Positions 45,169 to 54,213 of a stretch of 64,000 bases of DNA are shown here, in pieces. The first letter of the stretch is position 1, and the number at the start of each line of letters is the position of its first letter. Below the pieces are notes generated by a model. It ran no database searches. It was given only the letters and a program-made list of their open reading frames with translations, and was not told the origin of the DNA. The DNA is from JAFDXJ01 sp039811225 (GTDB taxonomy: Bacteria; Bacteroidota; Bacteroidia; Chitinophagales; Chitinophagaceae), in NCBI GenBank assembly GCA_039811225.1, contig JBDHYG010000008.1:50178-114177 (forward strand), read 5' to 3'. The position numbers and the translations under genes are program-made.

Positions 45169-46221
45169 ATGCGGAAGACCAGTTTACTCATCATTTTTTT
45201 ATACCTGTTCAGCCCGGCTTGCATGCATGCACAAAAGCAGGATTACCAGGTTGCAGTCATTGGATTTTATAACCTGGAAAATTTTTATGATACACTGGAC
45301 AATCCGCATGTGAATGATAATGAGTTCTTGCCGGGTGGAGACAGGCATTATAATAGTATCATTTATTGGGACAAAGTGCATCACCTGGCACAGGTTATTT
45401 CCCAGTTGGGTACTGCTTTCTCACCCGACGGCCCGGCTTTATTAGGTGTGGCTGAAATTGAAAATGATACCGTATTGCATGATCTCGTCAATGACCCACT
45501 CATCCAAAACAGGCAATACCGGGTGGTGCATTATGATTCCCGGGATTTGCGGGGTGTAGATGTGGCCTTGTTATACAACCCGGTTTATTTTCAAGTGGAA
45601 GAAAGCAAAAAACTTTTTGTCAAAATCCCGGCAGGCAGTAAGTCATCTTACTTTACCCGCGATGTATTGTATGTAAAAGGAAAATTTTGTGGGGAGACCA
45701 TACATGTTTTTGTTAATCACTGGCCGAGCCGCCTGGGTGGAGAAGCCCGTAGTGCGCCGGCACGGGCAGCTGCCGCCCGCGTGAATAAAAGAATGATAGA
45801 TTCAATTCAACATGCAGAGCCGCAGGCAAAGATTATCCTGATGGGTGATTTGAATGATGACCCGGTAAGCCCCAGCCTGGTTAAGGTTTTAGGAGCGCAA
45901 AGTGATTTGCAAAAAGTCGGGCCGGGACAATTATACAATCCCTGGACAACCATGTATAAAAAAGGAATTGGTACACTGGCCTACCAGGATAGCTGGGGCC
46001 TGTTTGACCAGATACTGATCAGTTATCCCTGGCTTAGTCATGACCAGGATGGTTTTTTTTATTCAAAACAATTTGTCTTCAATAAAAATTTCCTGATTGA
46101 AACCAGTGGGAAATATACCGGTTACCCGAAACGTACCTGGGAGGGCAATAAATATAATCATGGCTACAGCGACCATTTCCCGACCTATATTGTTTTGTTG
46201 AAAAAAGTAAAAGCAAAATGA
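45169..46221 (+). CDS. Exported endonuclease/exonuclease/phosphatase-family protein
   Basis: A 350-residue EEP-superfamily enzyme (DNase I-like fold) with a signal peptide (to about residue 21, CMHAQ). Catalytic motifs are intact: FYNLENFYD (residues 33-41), GVAEIEND (93-100, metal-binding E96), VNHWPSR with the histidine, MGDLNDDP (about 227) and YSDHFP (about 335). The family hydrolyses phosphodiesters of DNA, RNA or other phosphoesters. Divergent placement next to a TonB receptor and a DUF5689 lipoprotein suggests extracellular or periplasmic nucleic-acid use. It is convergent with mqnA. Confidence 0.92.
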   Translation: MRKTSLLIIFLYLFSPACMHAQKQDYQVAVIGFYNLENFYDTLDNPHVNDNEFLPGGDRHYNSIIYWDKVHHLAQVISQLGTAFSPDGPALLGVAEIENDTVLHDLVNDPLIQNRQYRVVHYDSRDLRGVDVALLYNPVYFQVEESKKLFVKIPAGSKSSYFTRDVLYVKGKFCGETIHVFVNHWPSRLGGEARSAPARAAAARVNKRMIDSIQHAEPQAKIILMGDLNDDPVSPSLVKVLGAQSDLQKVGPGQLYNPWTTMYKKGIGTLAYQDSWGLFDQILISYPWLSHDQDGFFYSKQFVFNKNFLIETSGKYTGYPKRTWEGNKYNHGYSDHFPTYIVLLKKVKAK

Positions 46222-46231
46222 GGGATAGATA

Positions 46232-46984
46232 TTATGCCGGAATTTTCTCTTTCAATAATTTTAAAAATAAAGCAAGGCCTTTCTTTTTTTCTTCATCCAG
46301 GATATAGGAAATATTTTCTGTGTAATAGGTTTTTAAATCATAGGAAGCAAATGCGTTTTCGGATACTACCGCTTCCATATTTTCAATCCCGGCTTTATTG
46401 GCTGCATTAAAAGATTGGATAAAATCTTCCGGCAGTCTTTTATTGGCAACCCAGGCGGCAAATACAAAAGGCAGCCCGGTCATTTCGATCCAGGCTTCCG
46501 CCAGGTCAAATGAATATTTCTTTTCAGGGCGTAATGCCAATGCCCGGTCGCCGATCACAATACCGGCAGTGTGCCCGGAAATTTCCTGTATATAATTTTC
46601 ATCAGCGGCTAAATACACAGGTTTCATTTTCCAAAATTTTTCAAACAATATTTTGGCAAGAGCAACAGATGTGCGGCTTTGATAGTCGAGGTAAACCTGC
46701 CTGATTGCGGATAAAGGCGTATCACTGAAAAGGCCCACACTGGCCACCGGCCCGGTAGCGCCAATACAATAATCACTGATGATATGTGATTCAGCAAGTG
46801 TGGGTATAATTGCTACCGGAACAAGGCCGGCATCAATGTCACCACGCTGCAATTGGCCGGCAATATTTGCCGGAAAAGATTCTGTCAGCGTTATCCTTTT
46901 CATTAAATCCGCATTCCGCCGGATGCCATACAATAAAGGTTTTGTATTTAAATAACTAACCGCTGCTATCTTTATTCTATTCAA
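46232..46984 (-). CDS. mqnA: Chorismate dehydratase MqnA (futalosine pathway)
   Basis: MqnA dehydrates chorismate to 3-enolpyruvyl-benzoate, the first committed step of the futalosine pathway to menaquinone. The 250-residue protein has a periplasmic-binding-protein-like fold and the family opening IKIAAVSYLNTKPLLYGI, then GDIDAGLVPVAIIP and YLDYQSRTSVALAKIL. The start is a TTG at 46984: no in-frame ATG exists upstream, and the first internal ATG (residue 28) would remove the conserved opening. It is divergent from purB with only 35 bases between the likely starts. Confidence 0.93.
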   Translation of the reverse strand: MNRIKIAAVSYLNTKPLLYGIRRNADLMKRITLTESFPANIAGQLQRGDIDAGLVPVAIIPTLAESHIISDYCIGATGPVASVGLFSDTPLSAIRQVYLDYQSRTSVALAKILFEKFWKMKPVYLAADENYIQEISGHTAGIVIGDRALALRPEKKYSFDLAEAWIEMTGLPFVFAAWVANKRLPEDFIQSFNAANKAGIENMEAVVSENAFASYDLKTYYTENISYILDEEKKKGLALFLKLLKEKIPA

Positions 46985-46989
46985 TTCAT

Positions 46990-47009
46990 TTAATTTGCAT
47001 GCAAAGAAA
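46990..47009. promoter_or_regulatory. Overlapping divergent promoters with a 12-bp palindrome (mqnA/purB)
   Basis: The perfect palindrome TTTGCATGCAAA (46994-47005) places a TTTG on each strand. On plus it completes a near-consensus -7 element TTAATTTG (46990-46997); on minus TTTCTTTG (47009-47002). Each is one mismatch from TAnnTTTG. The two face each other, so the mqnA and purB messages would start inside one another's promoter. Confidence 0.45.
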
Positions 47010-47019
47010 TAAACATTTT

Positions 47020-48366
47020 ATGGAATTAAGCCAACTTACTGCCATTTCCCCGATCGATGGACGATACCACGCAACTTGTGAAAACCTGGACCTCTATTTT
47101 TCTGAGTATGCGCTCATCCGGTATCGTGTGCAGGTAGAAGTTGCCTATTTTCTTTTTCTCGCAGAAAAGAAAATGTTTCCTCTCCAACCCACCACTAAAA
47201 CATACTTGCAAAAAATAGTAAATGAATTTTCCCTCAACGATGCACAGGCAATAAAAGCTATAGAAAAAATTACCAATCATGATGTAAAAGCGGTGGAATA
47301 TTTTCTAAAAGAAAAACTGGATAAAACCAAAGATGCCGGTGCAAAAGAATGGGTCCATTTTGGCCTTACCTCACAGGATATCAATAATACTTCCATTCCG
47401 CTCAGCTGGAAAAATTGCCTGGAAAAAGAATATATACCCCGGCTGCAGCAATTGATGAAAACATTGACAAGCTTGGCAAAAAAATGGAAGGCTGTTTCTA
47501 TGTTGGCCAGGACACATGGCCAGCCTGCATCACCCACGAAACTGGGTAAAGAAATCTATGTTTTTGTAGAGCGTTTGATGAATCAGTTTAACCTGTTGCA
47601 GCAAATTCCATTTACCGCAAAATTTGGTGGCGCTACCGGAAATTTCAATGCACATTATGCGGCTTATCCTAAAAAAGACTGGTTACAATTTGCCGATACG
47701 TTTGTTCAAAAAAAATTAGGCCTGCAACGTTTGCAGTTTACCACACAAATTGATCACTATGATAATCTCGCCGCGCATTTAGATAACCTGCATCGCATTA
47801 ATACTATTCTCATTGATCTGTGCCGTGATATGTGGACTTATATCAGTATGGATTATTTTAAGCAGGCAACGAAGAAAGGAGAGGTGGGTTCATCTGCCAT
47901 GCCGCATAAAGTAAATCCCATAGACTTTGAAAATGCCGAAGGAAATTTTGGAATAGCCAATGCTTTACTGGTGCACCTGTCAGCCAAGTTACCCGTATCC
48001 CGCCTGCAACGCGACCTGACCGATTCTACTGTTTTACGGAACCTGGGTGTTCCGATAGCGCATACCCTTATTGCATTTGCCTCCCTGCAAAAAGGATTGG
48101 GAAAATTAGTTTTACATGAAGAAAAGATTCGGGCCGACCTGGAAGAAAACCGGGTTGTCCTCGCAGAAGCTATTCAAACTATTTTGCGCCGTGAAAAATT
48201 TCCCAACCCCTATGAAGCATTAAAAGAACTTACCCGGGGAAAAGAAAAAGTAACCACTCAGACATTTCATGAATTTATTGATACACTCAACATACCAGGC
48301 CGTATCAAAAAAGAATTGAAAGCCCTGTCTCCGGAGAACTATACCGGGAAAAACCCGGAATTTTAA
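47020..48366 (+). CDS. purB: Adenylosuccinate lyase PurB
   Basis: PurB cleaves adenylosuccinate and SAICAR in purine synthesis. The 448-residue protein starts MELSQLTAISPIDGRY, a family hallmark; later segments are AREWVH-like AKEWVHFGLTSQDINNT, ARTHGQPASPTKLGKE with the catalytic histidine, and the fumarase/lyase signature GSSAMPHKVNPIDFENAEGN. The ATG at 47020 is preferred to the one at 46999, which lies in the palindrome. purK and purE are elsewhere in the window (4992-6670), so purine genes are dispersed. Confidence 0.96.
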   Translation: MELSQLTAISPIDGRYHATCENLDLYFSEYALIRYRVQVEVAYFLFLAEKKMFPLQPTTKTYLQKIVNEFSLNDAQAIKAIEKITNHDVKAVEYFLKEKLDKTKDAGAKEWVHFGLTSQDINNTSIPLSWKNCLEKEYIPRLQQLMKTLTSLAKKWKAVSMLARTHGQPASPTKLGKEIYVFVERLMNQFNLLQQIPFTAKFGGATGNFNAHYAAYPKKDWLQFADTFVQKKLGLQRLQFTTQIDHYDNLAAHLDNLHRINTILIDLCRDMWTYISMDYFKQATKKGEVGSSAMPHKVNPIDFENAEGNFGIANALLVHLSAKLPVSRLQRDLTDSTVLRNLGVPIAHTLIAFASLQKGLGKLVLHEEKIRADLEENRVVLAEAIQTILRREKFPNPYEALKELTRGKEKVTTQTFHEFIDTLNIPGRIKKELKALSPENYTGKNPEF

Positions 48367-48367
48367 T

Positions 48368-48398
48368 TTTGCCGTTTCTGGTGATAAGTTGTACTTTG
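48368..48398 (+). promoter_or_regulatory. Bacteroidota promoter upstream of the M3 peptidase
   Basis: TTTG (48368-48371) and GTACTTTG (48391-48398) are 19 bases apart. The -7 element has one mismatch from TAnnTTTG. The first ATG with a signal peptide is at 48440. Confidence 0.55.
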
Positions 48399-48439
48399 AA
48401 ACCCTTTTTTAAAATTTATTCACGCATAAAATGACTTGC

Positions 48440-50584
48440 ATGAAAACTTTATTGTTTTTTAGCGCCGTTTTTATGGCCGTTGGTTTTTCAGCCTGCAATA
48501 GCGGTAATGAATCAAAAACACCCAGTTCCGATTCTTTTACATCGGCCAACCCATTCTTCAACAAAAGCAGTTTGCCTTTTGAAGCGCCGGATTTTACAAA
48601 AATCAAAGATGCCGATTTCCGGCCGGCCATGGAGGAAGGTATGCGGCAACAACTTAGTGAAATGAATGCCATTGCCAATGATTCGGCGGCTCCGACTTTT
48701 GACAATACACTTGTCGCCATGGAAAAAACCGGTGTTTTGTTAAACCGGGTATATGGTGTTTTTAATTTACTGAGCAGTGCCAATACAGATTCCGTTTTAC
48801 AGGCATTATCCGAGGAGCAGGCTCCCAAGATGGCTGAATTATCGGATGCCATTTATTTAAACCCTAAATTATTCGCCCGGGTGAAAGCATTATATGATCA
48901 TCGGGATACTTTGCAAAAAGATGCGGAATCAAAACGTTTACTGGAAAAATATTACCAGGATTTTGTTTTGGCCGGAGCCAATCTTTCTGATTCGGCAAAA
49001 AACCAAATGAAAGCGTTGAATAAAGAGGAAGCAGCGCTCAGTGCTAAATTTAATAATCAATTATTGGCCGCAGCAAAAGCCGGCGCCCTGGTAGTAGGGG
49101 ATAAATCTTTACTGGCCGGGCTTTCCGATGGAGAAATTGATGCGGCAGCACAAAATGCCAAAGACAATAACCAACCGGGAAAATGGATGCTGAGCCTGCA
49201 AAACACAACTCAACAACCGGCATTGCAATCACTCACCAACCGCACAACCCGCCAACAATTATTTGAGGCTTCCTGGAACCGGGCAGAAAAAAGTGATTCG
49301 AATGATACGCGTGCTACCATTTCCCGCTTGGCTGAAATACGTGCACAACAGGCAAAATTATTGGGCTTCAAAAATTTTGCTGCCTGGAAATTGCAAAACC
49401 AAATGGCAAAAGAACCTGCCGCAGTAGATGCTTTCCTGGCAAAATTGACACCGGCAGCCACCGCTAAAGCACGAAAAGAAGCAGCTGAAATACAAGCCGT
49501 GATTGATCAGCAAAAAGGGGGTTTTCAATTGGAGCCATGGGACTGGAATTTCTATGCAGAGCAGGTGCGCAAAGCAAAATATGACCTGGATGAAAATGAA
49601 GTGAAACCGTATTTTGAATTGAATAATGTATTACAAAACGGTGTTTTTTATGCAGCGAATTTATTATATGGCCTCACGTTTAAAGAACGCAAGGACCTGC
49701 CGGTGTACCAGGAAGATGTACGCGTATTTGAAGTGATTGATAAAGACAATAAAACGATCGGGTTATTTTATTGCGATTATTTCAAACGGGATAATAAAAA
49801 CGGCGGCGCCTGGATGGACAATATTGTCGGCCAGTCATATTTGCTGAATACAAAACCGGTAGTATATAATGTTTGCAACTTCACCAAACCGGCAAAAGGG
49901 CAACCGGCCCTTATTAGTTTCTCGGATGTTACCACTATGTTCCATGAATTTGGGCATGCCCTGCATGGCCTGTTTGCCAGCCAGCAATATCCCAGTCTTT
50001 CCGGAACCAATACAGCACGGGATTTTGTAGAATTCCCATCCCAGTTTAATGAACATTGGGCAATGGATACAGCCGTTTTCGGGCATTATGCCATCCATTA
50101 TAAAACAGGTGAAAAAATGCCGGAATTATTGGTCAGCAAAATCAAGAATGCAGCTACATTCAACCAGGGTTATATGTTGACGGAGTTATTGGCAGCAGCC
50201 AAACTGGATTTAGCCTGGCATTCTTTATCTGCAGATGCACCCTTGCAGCAGGTAGATAATTTTGAAAAGCAATCCCTGCAAGATGCCGGCCTGGCATTGC
50301 CACAGGTACCTCCGCGTTATCGTTCCAGTTATTTCCTGCATATCTGGAGCAATGGGTATGCGGCCGGTTATTATGCTTATTTATGGACAGAAATGCTGGA
50401 TGATGATGCCTTTCAATGGTTCAAAGAACATGGTGGCCTCACACGTGAAAACGGCCAGCGTTTCCGGGATATGATATTGTCCCGTGGAAATACCGAAGAC
50501 CTCGCCACCTTATACAGAAATTTCCGTGGCCATGATCCTGATATCCTGCCCATGCTGCAGGACAGAGGTTTGGTGGAGCCCTGA
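48440..50584 (+). CDS. M3-family metallopeptidase (dipeptidyl carboxypeptidase-like) lipoprotein
   Basis: A 714-residue zinc peptidase of the Dcp/OpdA family. The signal peptide ends in the lipobox FSAC (cysteine at about residue 19), so it is membrane-anchored in the envelope. The active site is HEFGH at residues 502-506, within MFHEFGHALHGLF, and the downstream ligand glutamate lies in VEFPSQFNEHW. Other family segments are NGGAWMDNIVGQSYL and YAYLWTEMLDDDAFQWF. It would trim dipeptides from C-termini of peptides. The start at 48440 is chosen over 48431 because the signal peptide begins there. A terminator follows. Confidence 0.94.
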   Translation: MKTLLFFSAVFMAVGFSACNSGNESKTPSSDSFTSANPFFNKSSLPFEAPDFTKIKDADFRPAMEEGMRQQLSEMNAIANDSAAPTFDNTLVAMEKTGVLLNRVYGVFNLLSSANTDSVLQALSEEQAPKMAELSDAIYLNPKLFARVKALYDHRDTLQKDAESKRLLEKYYQDFVLAGANLSDSAKNQMKALNKEEAALSAKFNNQLLAAAKAGALVVGDKSLLAGLSDGEIDAAAQNAKDNNQPGKWMLSLQNTTQQPALQSLTNRTTRQQLFEASWNRAEKSDSNDTRATISRLAEIRAQQAKLLGFKNFAAWKLQNQMAKEPAAVDAFLAKLTPAATAKARKEAAEIQAVIDQQKGGFQLEPWDWNFYAEQVRKAKYDLDENEVKPYFELNNVLQNGVFYAANLLYGLTFKERKDLPVYQEDVRVFEVIDKDNKTIGLFYCDYFKRDNKNGGAWMDNIVGQSYLLNTKPVVYNVCNFTKPAKGQPALISFSDVTTMFHEFGHALHGLFASQQYPSLSGTNTARDFVEFPSQFNEHWAMDTAVFGHYAIHYKTGEKMPELLVSKIKNAATFNQGYMLTELLAAAKLDLAWHSLSADAPLQQVDNFEKQSLQDAGLALPQVPPRYRSSYFLHIWSNGYAAGYYAYLWTEMLDDDAFQWFKEHGGLTRENGQRFRDMILSRGNTEDLATLYRNFRGHDPDILPMLQDRGLVEP

Positions 50585-50603
50585 GAAATCATTTATTTAA
50601 ATT

Positions 50604-50637
50604 AAAAAGCGGAGGCATGCCTTCGCTTTTTTTATTA
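50604..50637 (+). terminator. Intrinsic terminator after the M3 peptidase gene
   Basis: AAAAAGCGGAGG pairs with CCTTCGCTTTTT (one G-T wobble) around the loop CATG, followed by further T. It lies 20 bases after the stop of the M3 peptidase gene. Confidence 0.75.
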
Positions 50638-50772
50638 TTTTGAAAGAAAAAAATCCGCAAAATGATAGCAGTCATATATTATAAAATCATGCTGTTACGG
50701 CTGAATAGTTTTAACGGCGGGGAGTGAAGCAACGATTTTTTTATTGGTATATTCGCCAACCAGTGTTTTTGT

Positions 50773-52995
50773 ATGTTGAAAAATGATATCAAGAAAAGTA
50801 AGCTGAAGGATATGGGCAGGAATTTTATTCCCGCAAAGTTTTTGCCGGAAGGGAAAGATGAATATTACCTGCGCTATCAACAGAATAAACAAGGCCTTGC
50901 CTATCGCAGCCTGCGCACCCGGGAGATTGATATTTTAATAGAAAATGAAAATACCTGTTCTGCCTGGGGAGATATTTTAGTGGCAGAAGGTTTTGATCCG
51001 AGGCTTGTGAGGCATTGCAATTTTTATGGCCTGGTACGGATTGGCAAGTTAGCGCCAGCCTGCCTGGAGTTCAGCGATATGCAATATTCCGTGGGCCTGT
51101 ATAATTCTACTATCATTAATTGTGATTTTGGAAATAATGTCGCTATAGAAAATGTACATTATTTGTCCCATTATATAATCGGTCATGAAACGATCATTGT
51201 CAATGTAATGGAACTGGCCACAACGAATCATGCCAAATTTGGAAATGGGATTTTAAAAGAAGGTGAGAAAGAAGCGACCCGAATAGAACTGGAATTGTGG
51301 AATGAGAATGGCGGCCGGCGTATCTATCCATTCAGTGGCATGCTGGCCGGGGATGCTTACCTCTGGAGCCGTTACCGCAATGACGATGAATTGATGGAGC
51401 GTTTCAAAACCTTTACCACAGCCGAGTTTAGCTCGGCCCGGGGAGAATATGGCGAAATAGGCGACCGGAATGTTATTAAAAATTGCAGCATCATTAAAGA
51501 TGTGAAAATTGGAGATGATGCCTATATCAAAGGTGCCAATAAACTGAAAAACCTGACGATCCATTCCGGTAAAAATGGTAAAGCACAAATTGGTGAGGGG
51601 TGTGAATTGGTAAATGGAATTATTCATGAAGGTTGCCGGATATTTTATGGGGTGAAAGCGGTGCGTTTTATAATGGCTTCGCATTCACAACTGAAATATG
51701 GCGCCCGCCTCATTAATTCCTACCTGGGAAATAATGCCACGATATCTTGTTGCGAAGTGTTGAATTCACTTATCTTTCCCTTGCATGAACAACACCATAA
51801 TAATTCTTTTTTATGTGCTTCCCTGGTCATGGGACAAAGCAATATTCCGGCCGGTGCGACTTTGGGATCCAATCATAATTCGCGCAGCGCTGACGGCGAA
51901 ATGCAGGCAGGGCGCGGTTTTTGGCCGGGATTGTGCGTGAGCACCAAACATAATTCACAATTCGCCTCCTTTACCATGCTGGCAAAAGGGGATTACAATT
52001 ACGAATTGAATATTCAAATTCCTTTTTCCCTGGTCAGCCAGGATATGGCCAAAGACCGGTTACTTGTTTTGCCCGGCTATTGGTTTATGTACAACCTGTA
52101 TGCGTTGGAAAGAAATGTTTGGAAATACAGGCAACGCGATCATCGGACTGAAATAAAACAAGTACTTGAATTTGATTATCTCGCCCCGGATTCCGTGAAT
52201 GAAATGATTAAGGCCTTATCCATTATGGAAACGGCAGTAGGTAAAGCCTGGTATGTGCAGGAGCAGGTTATAGATGTAGAACCGGATTCCGTGTACCAGG
52301 CAAAAGGCCGGGCTTTGTTATTATCAGGGGATAGGGACGTAGAATTTTTGCAGGTGGAATTGGAAGGATTTGAAAATGCAAAACGGAAGACTATTCTTTT
52401 GAAACCCTTGCAGGCATACAAGATTTTTATCCGCATGATCCGGTATTATGCGATCACACAATTTGCTGAAAGCCTGGAAGCTTTTGCAGGAAAAAGTTTC
52501 AACAAATATCTCGAACAGTTACCAGCCAATCCTGCTTGGGAGGAATGGGAAAATATCGGGGGACAATTATTACCCGGATCCGTTTTAAAAAAATTGTTGA
52601 AAGAAATCAAGTCTGGCAAAATTAAATCCTGGTCCGCTTTACATGCCGCTTACCTGAAGATAGGCGATCAGTATGCATTAGATAAAAGACAGCATGGCCT
52701 GGGTGTATTAAAAAAAATCAGTGCTATCAATTTACGTGAGATGACCCGGAGCCAGGCGCTTGATTTATTATTGGAATGGATAGAAACCCGCAAATGGATA
52801 GCTGCCGGTGTAGAAATATCCCGGGTGAAAGATTATACCAATCCATTCCGCCGGATGTCGTACCAGTCGGAAGAAGAAATGCATGCCGTATTGGGAACCA
52901 TGCCGGATAATACATTTATCCAGTTGCATAATAAGGAAGCTAAACAAATGGAAAACCGTATCCGGCAAATCATCCAGCGATATCAATTAACCTGA
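50773..52995 (+). CDS. DUF4954-family protein with left-handed beta-helix
   Basis: A 740-residue cytoplasmic protein of the Bacteroidota DUF4954 family. Early segments are YRSLRTREIDILIENENTCS and FDPRLVRHCNFYGLVRIG. From about residue 95 to 410 there is a run of hexapeptide-like turns (YNSTIINCDFGNNVAIENVH, NRVIKNCSIIKDVKIGDDAY-like, NNATISCCEVLNSLIFP) as in acyl- and nucleotidyl-transferases with a left-handed beta-helix; the last third is helical. Domain similarity suggests sugar or acyl transfer, but no reaction is known to me. A start at residue 14 (50812, MGRNFIPAKF) is possible because a promoter-like TGTTTTTG lies at 50764-50771. Confidence 0.8.
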   Translation: MLKNDIKKSKLKDMGRNFIPAKFLPEGKDEYYLRYQQNKQGLAYRSLRTREIDILIENENTCSAWGDILVAEGFDPRLVRHCNFYGLVRIGKLAPACLEFSDMQYSVGLYNSTIINCDFGNNVAIENVHYLSHYIIGHETIIVNVMELATTNHAKFGNGILKEGEKEATRIELELWNENGGRRIYPFSGMLAGDAYLWSRYRNDDELMERFKTFTTAEFSSARGEYGEIGDRNVIKNCSIIKDVKIGDDAYIKGANKLKNLTIHSGKNGKAQIGEGCELVNGIIHEGCRIFYGVKAVRFIMASHSQLKYGARLINSYLGNNATISCCEVLNSLIFPLHEQHHNNSFLCASLVMGQSNIPAGATLGSNHNSRSADGEMQAGRGFWPGLCVSTKHNSQFASFTMLAKGDYNYELNIQIPFSLVSQDMAKDRLLVLPGYWFMYNLYALERNVWKYRQRDHRTEIKQVLEFDYLAPDSVNEMIKALSIMETAVGKAWYVQEQVIDVEPDSVYQAKGRALLLSGDRDVEFLQVELEGFENAKRKTILLKPLQAYKIFIRMIRYYAITQFAESLEAFAGKSFNKYLEQLPANPAWEEWENIGGQLLPGSVLKKLLKEIKSGKIKSWSALHAAYLKIGDQYALDKRQHGLGVLKKISAINLREMTRSQALDLLLEWIETRKWIAAGVEISRVKDYTNPFRRMSYQSEEEMHAVLGTMPDNTFIQLHNKEAKQMENRIRQIIQRYQLT

Positions 52996-53040
52996 TTTAA
53001 ATGCCTGGAATCCTTTTTTGTTTTTGAAAAAATGCAGCCA

Positions 53041-53385
53041 TCAGGAAACCAGGATACGTCTTTTTTGTTGTTGAAATTCTTCTTCCGTAAGAGCGCCCCG
53101 TTGTTTCAGGTTGTATAGTTTATCTATTTCTTCAGCGACATGAGGTGCCGGTGGCCGGGAAGTAGTTGCCTGTATGGCCGAAGCATTATTATACCGTAGA
53201 TCGAACTCTTCATACGACATCGTTAGCAGAATAATACCATCAATAAAGCCGATAATGGAGGGAATCAATGTCCAGCAAAACAACAGGTAGAGGATTCCCC
53301 GGCTATTATTGCCAAGATAAAACTGGTGAATCCCTAAGCCACCCAGGAAAAATGCCAGTATCACAGCAATGGATTTATCTTTCAT
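53041..53385 (-). CDS. TM2-domain protein with C-terminal SHOCT motif
   Basis: A 114-residue protein: a TM2 domain with two membrane helices (AVILAFFLGGLGIHQFYLGN, then ILYLLFCWTLIPSIIGFIDGIILL), a linker rich in proline and threonine, and a short C-terminal SHOCT helix pair (EIDKLYNLKQRGALTEEEFQQQK). Both domains occur in many bacterial membrane proteins without an assigned reaction. The start at 53385 is chosen because the TM2 domain follows directly; the frame reaches 53394. Confidence 0.85.
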   Translation of the reverse strand: MKDKSIAVILAFFLGGLGIHQFYLGNNSRGILYLLFCWTLIPSIIGFIDGIILLTMSYEEFDLRYNNASAIQATTSRPPAPHVAEEIDKLYNLKQRGALTEEEFQQQKRRILVS

Positions 53386-53485
53386 CTTTCTCAATTTTCA
53401 CTAAATTACTGCTTTTTGTATCGAATCACCGGAAGGATATTACAAACGGAAAACTGGGCGGATAAAAAACGGGAAAATTTATTTG

Positions 53486-53493
53486 TAGCTTTG
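53486..53493 (+). promoter_or_regulatory. Bacteroidota-type -7 element
   Basis: TAGCTTTG matches TAnnTTTG and lies 44 bases before the start of the lipoprotein gene at 53538. No TTTG is visible at the -33 position. Confidence 0.5.
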
Positions 53494-53537
53494 GAAAAAG
53501 GCTTAATTTTATAAAAGCATAACCAAAACAAAGTCCC

Positions 53538-54137
53538 ATGAAACGTTTAATTATTTTAGTATCTATTTTCAGTTGCCTGATCATAGCCTGTAACAATAAT
53601 AAAGATACAGGTGGGGTAACAGTTACCAGTGATGATGGCAAAACCAAAACCACGGTGGATGTAAACAGCCTGACACAAGCCGCCGATGCTATGCAAAAGA
53701 AAGCGGAAGAATTACAGAAGCTGACCCCGTATTCCCTTGATCAAATGAAAGCTATGCTCCCGGAAACCCTGGCCGGTGTGAAGCGTTCCAAATTTTCTGC
53801 AAACAGTGCTATGGGAGCCGCATTTGCCGAGGGGGAATATAAAATAAATGATTCCACGGAAGTGAGCTTAAAAGTGTTTGATTGTGCCGGGCAGGCAGGT
53901 GCCGGAATTTATAGTATGCAATACCTGGGCATGATGAATTTCCAGTCGGAGAGTGATGAAGAATACACCCGCACCATTGATTTCAATGGTTCCAAAGCAA
54001 TTGAGCATGGCGAAAAGGATGGCAGTAATGCGTCCTTCACTTTTTTGGCGGCTGACCGATTACTGGTTACGTTAGAAGGAGACCATGTCAGCGGTGACCA
54101 ATTAAAGAAAATGGCTGAAAGTTTAAGCTTTAAGTAA
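53538..54137 (+). CDS. Lipoprotein of unknown function
   Basis: A 199-residue lipoprotein with a signal peptide ending in LIIAC (cysteine at about residue 18) and a short asparagine/threonine linker. The body has a charged helical stretch (SLTQAADAMQKKAEELQKL, about 45-63) and a mixed alpha/beta domain with VKRSKFSANSAMGAAFAEGE and LKVFDCAGQAGAGIYSMQYL. I recognise no named family. It is a single-gene unit with its own promoter element. Confidence 0.7.
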   Translation: MKRLIILVSIFSCLIIACNNNKDTGGVTVTSDDGKTKTTVDVNSLTQAADAMQKKAEELQKLTPYSLDQMKAMLPETLAGVKRSKFSANSAMGAAFAEGEYKINDSTEVSLKVFDCAGQAGAGIYSMQYLGMMNFQSESDEEYTRTIDFNGSKAIEHGEKDGSNASFTFLAADRLLVTLEGDHVSGDQLKKMAESLSFK

Positions 54138-54213
54138 TTTCCCGGGATTAATTTATTCAGACTTTACAATAAAGAATGTTGCAGGGGAGAAGCCGGTACT
54201 TTTTCCCTGCGGC

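Noticed and set aside
54181..54210. Possible terminator hairpin GCAGGG/CCCTGC after the DinB-like gene
   Set aside because: The stem is only 6 bp and the loop is 18 bases, with no T-run on the correct side. It is mentioned only as weak in the gene entry.
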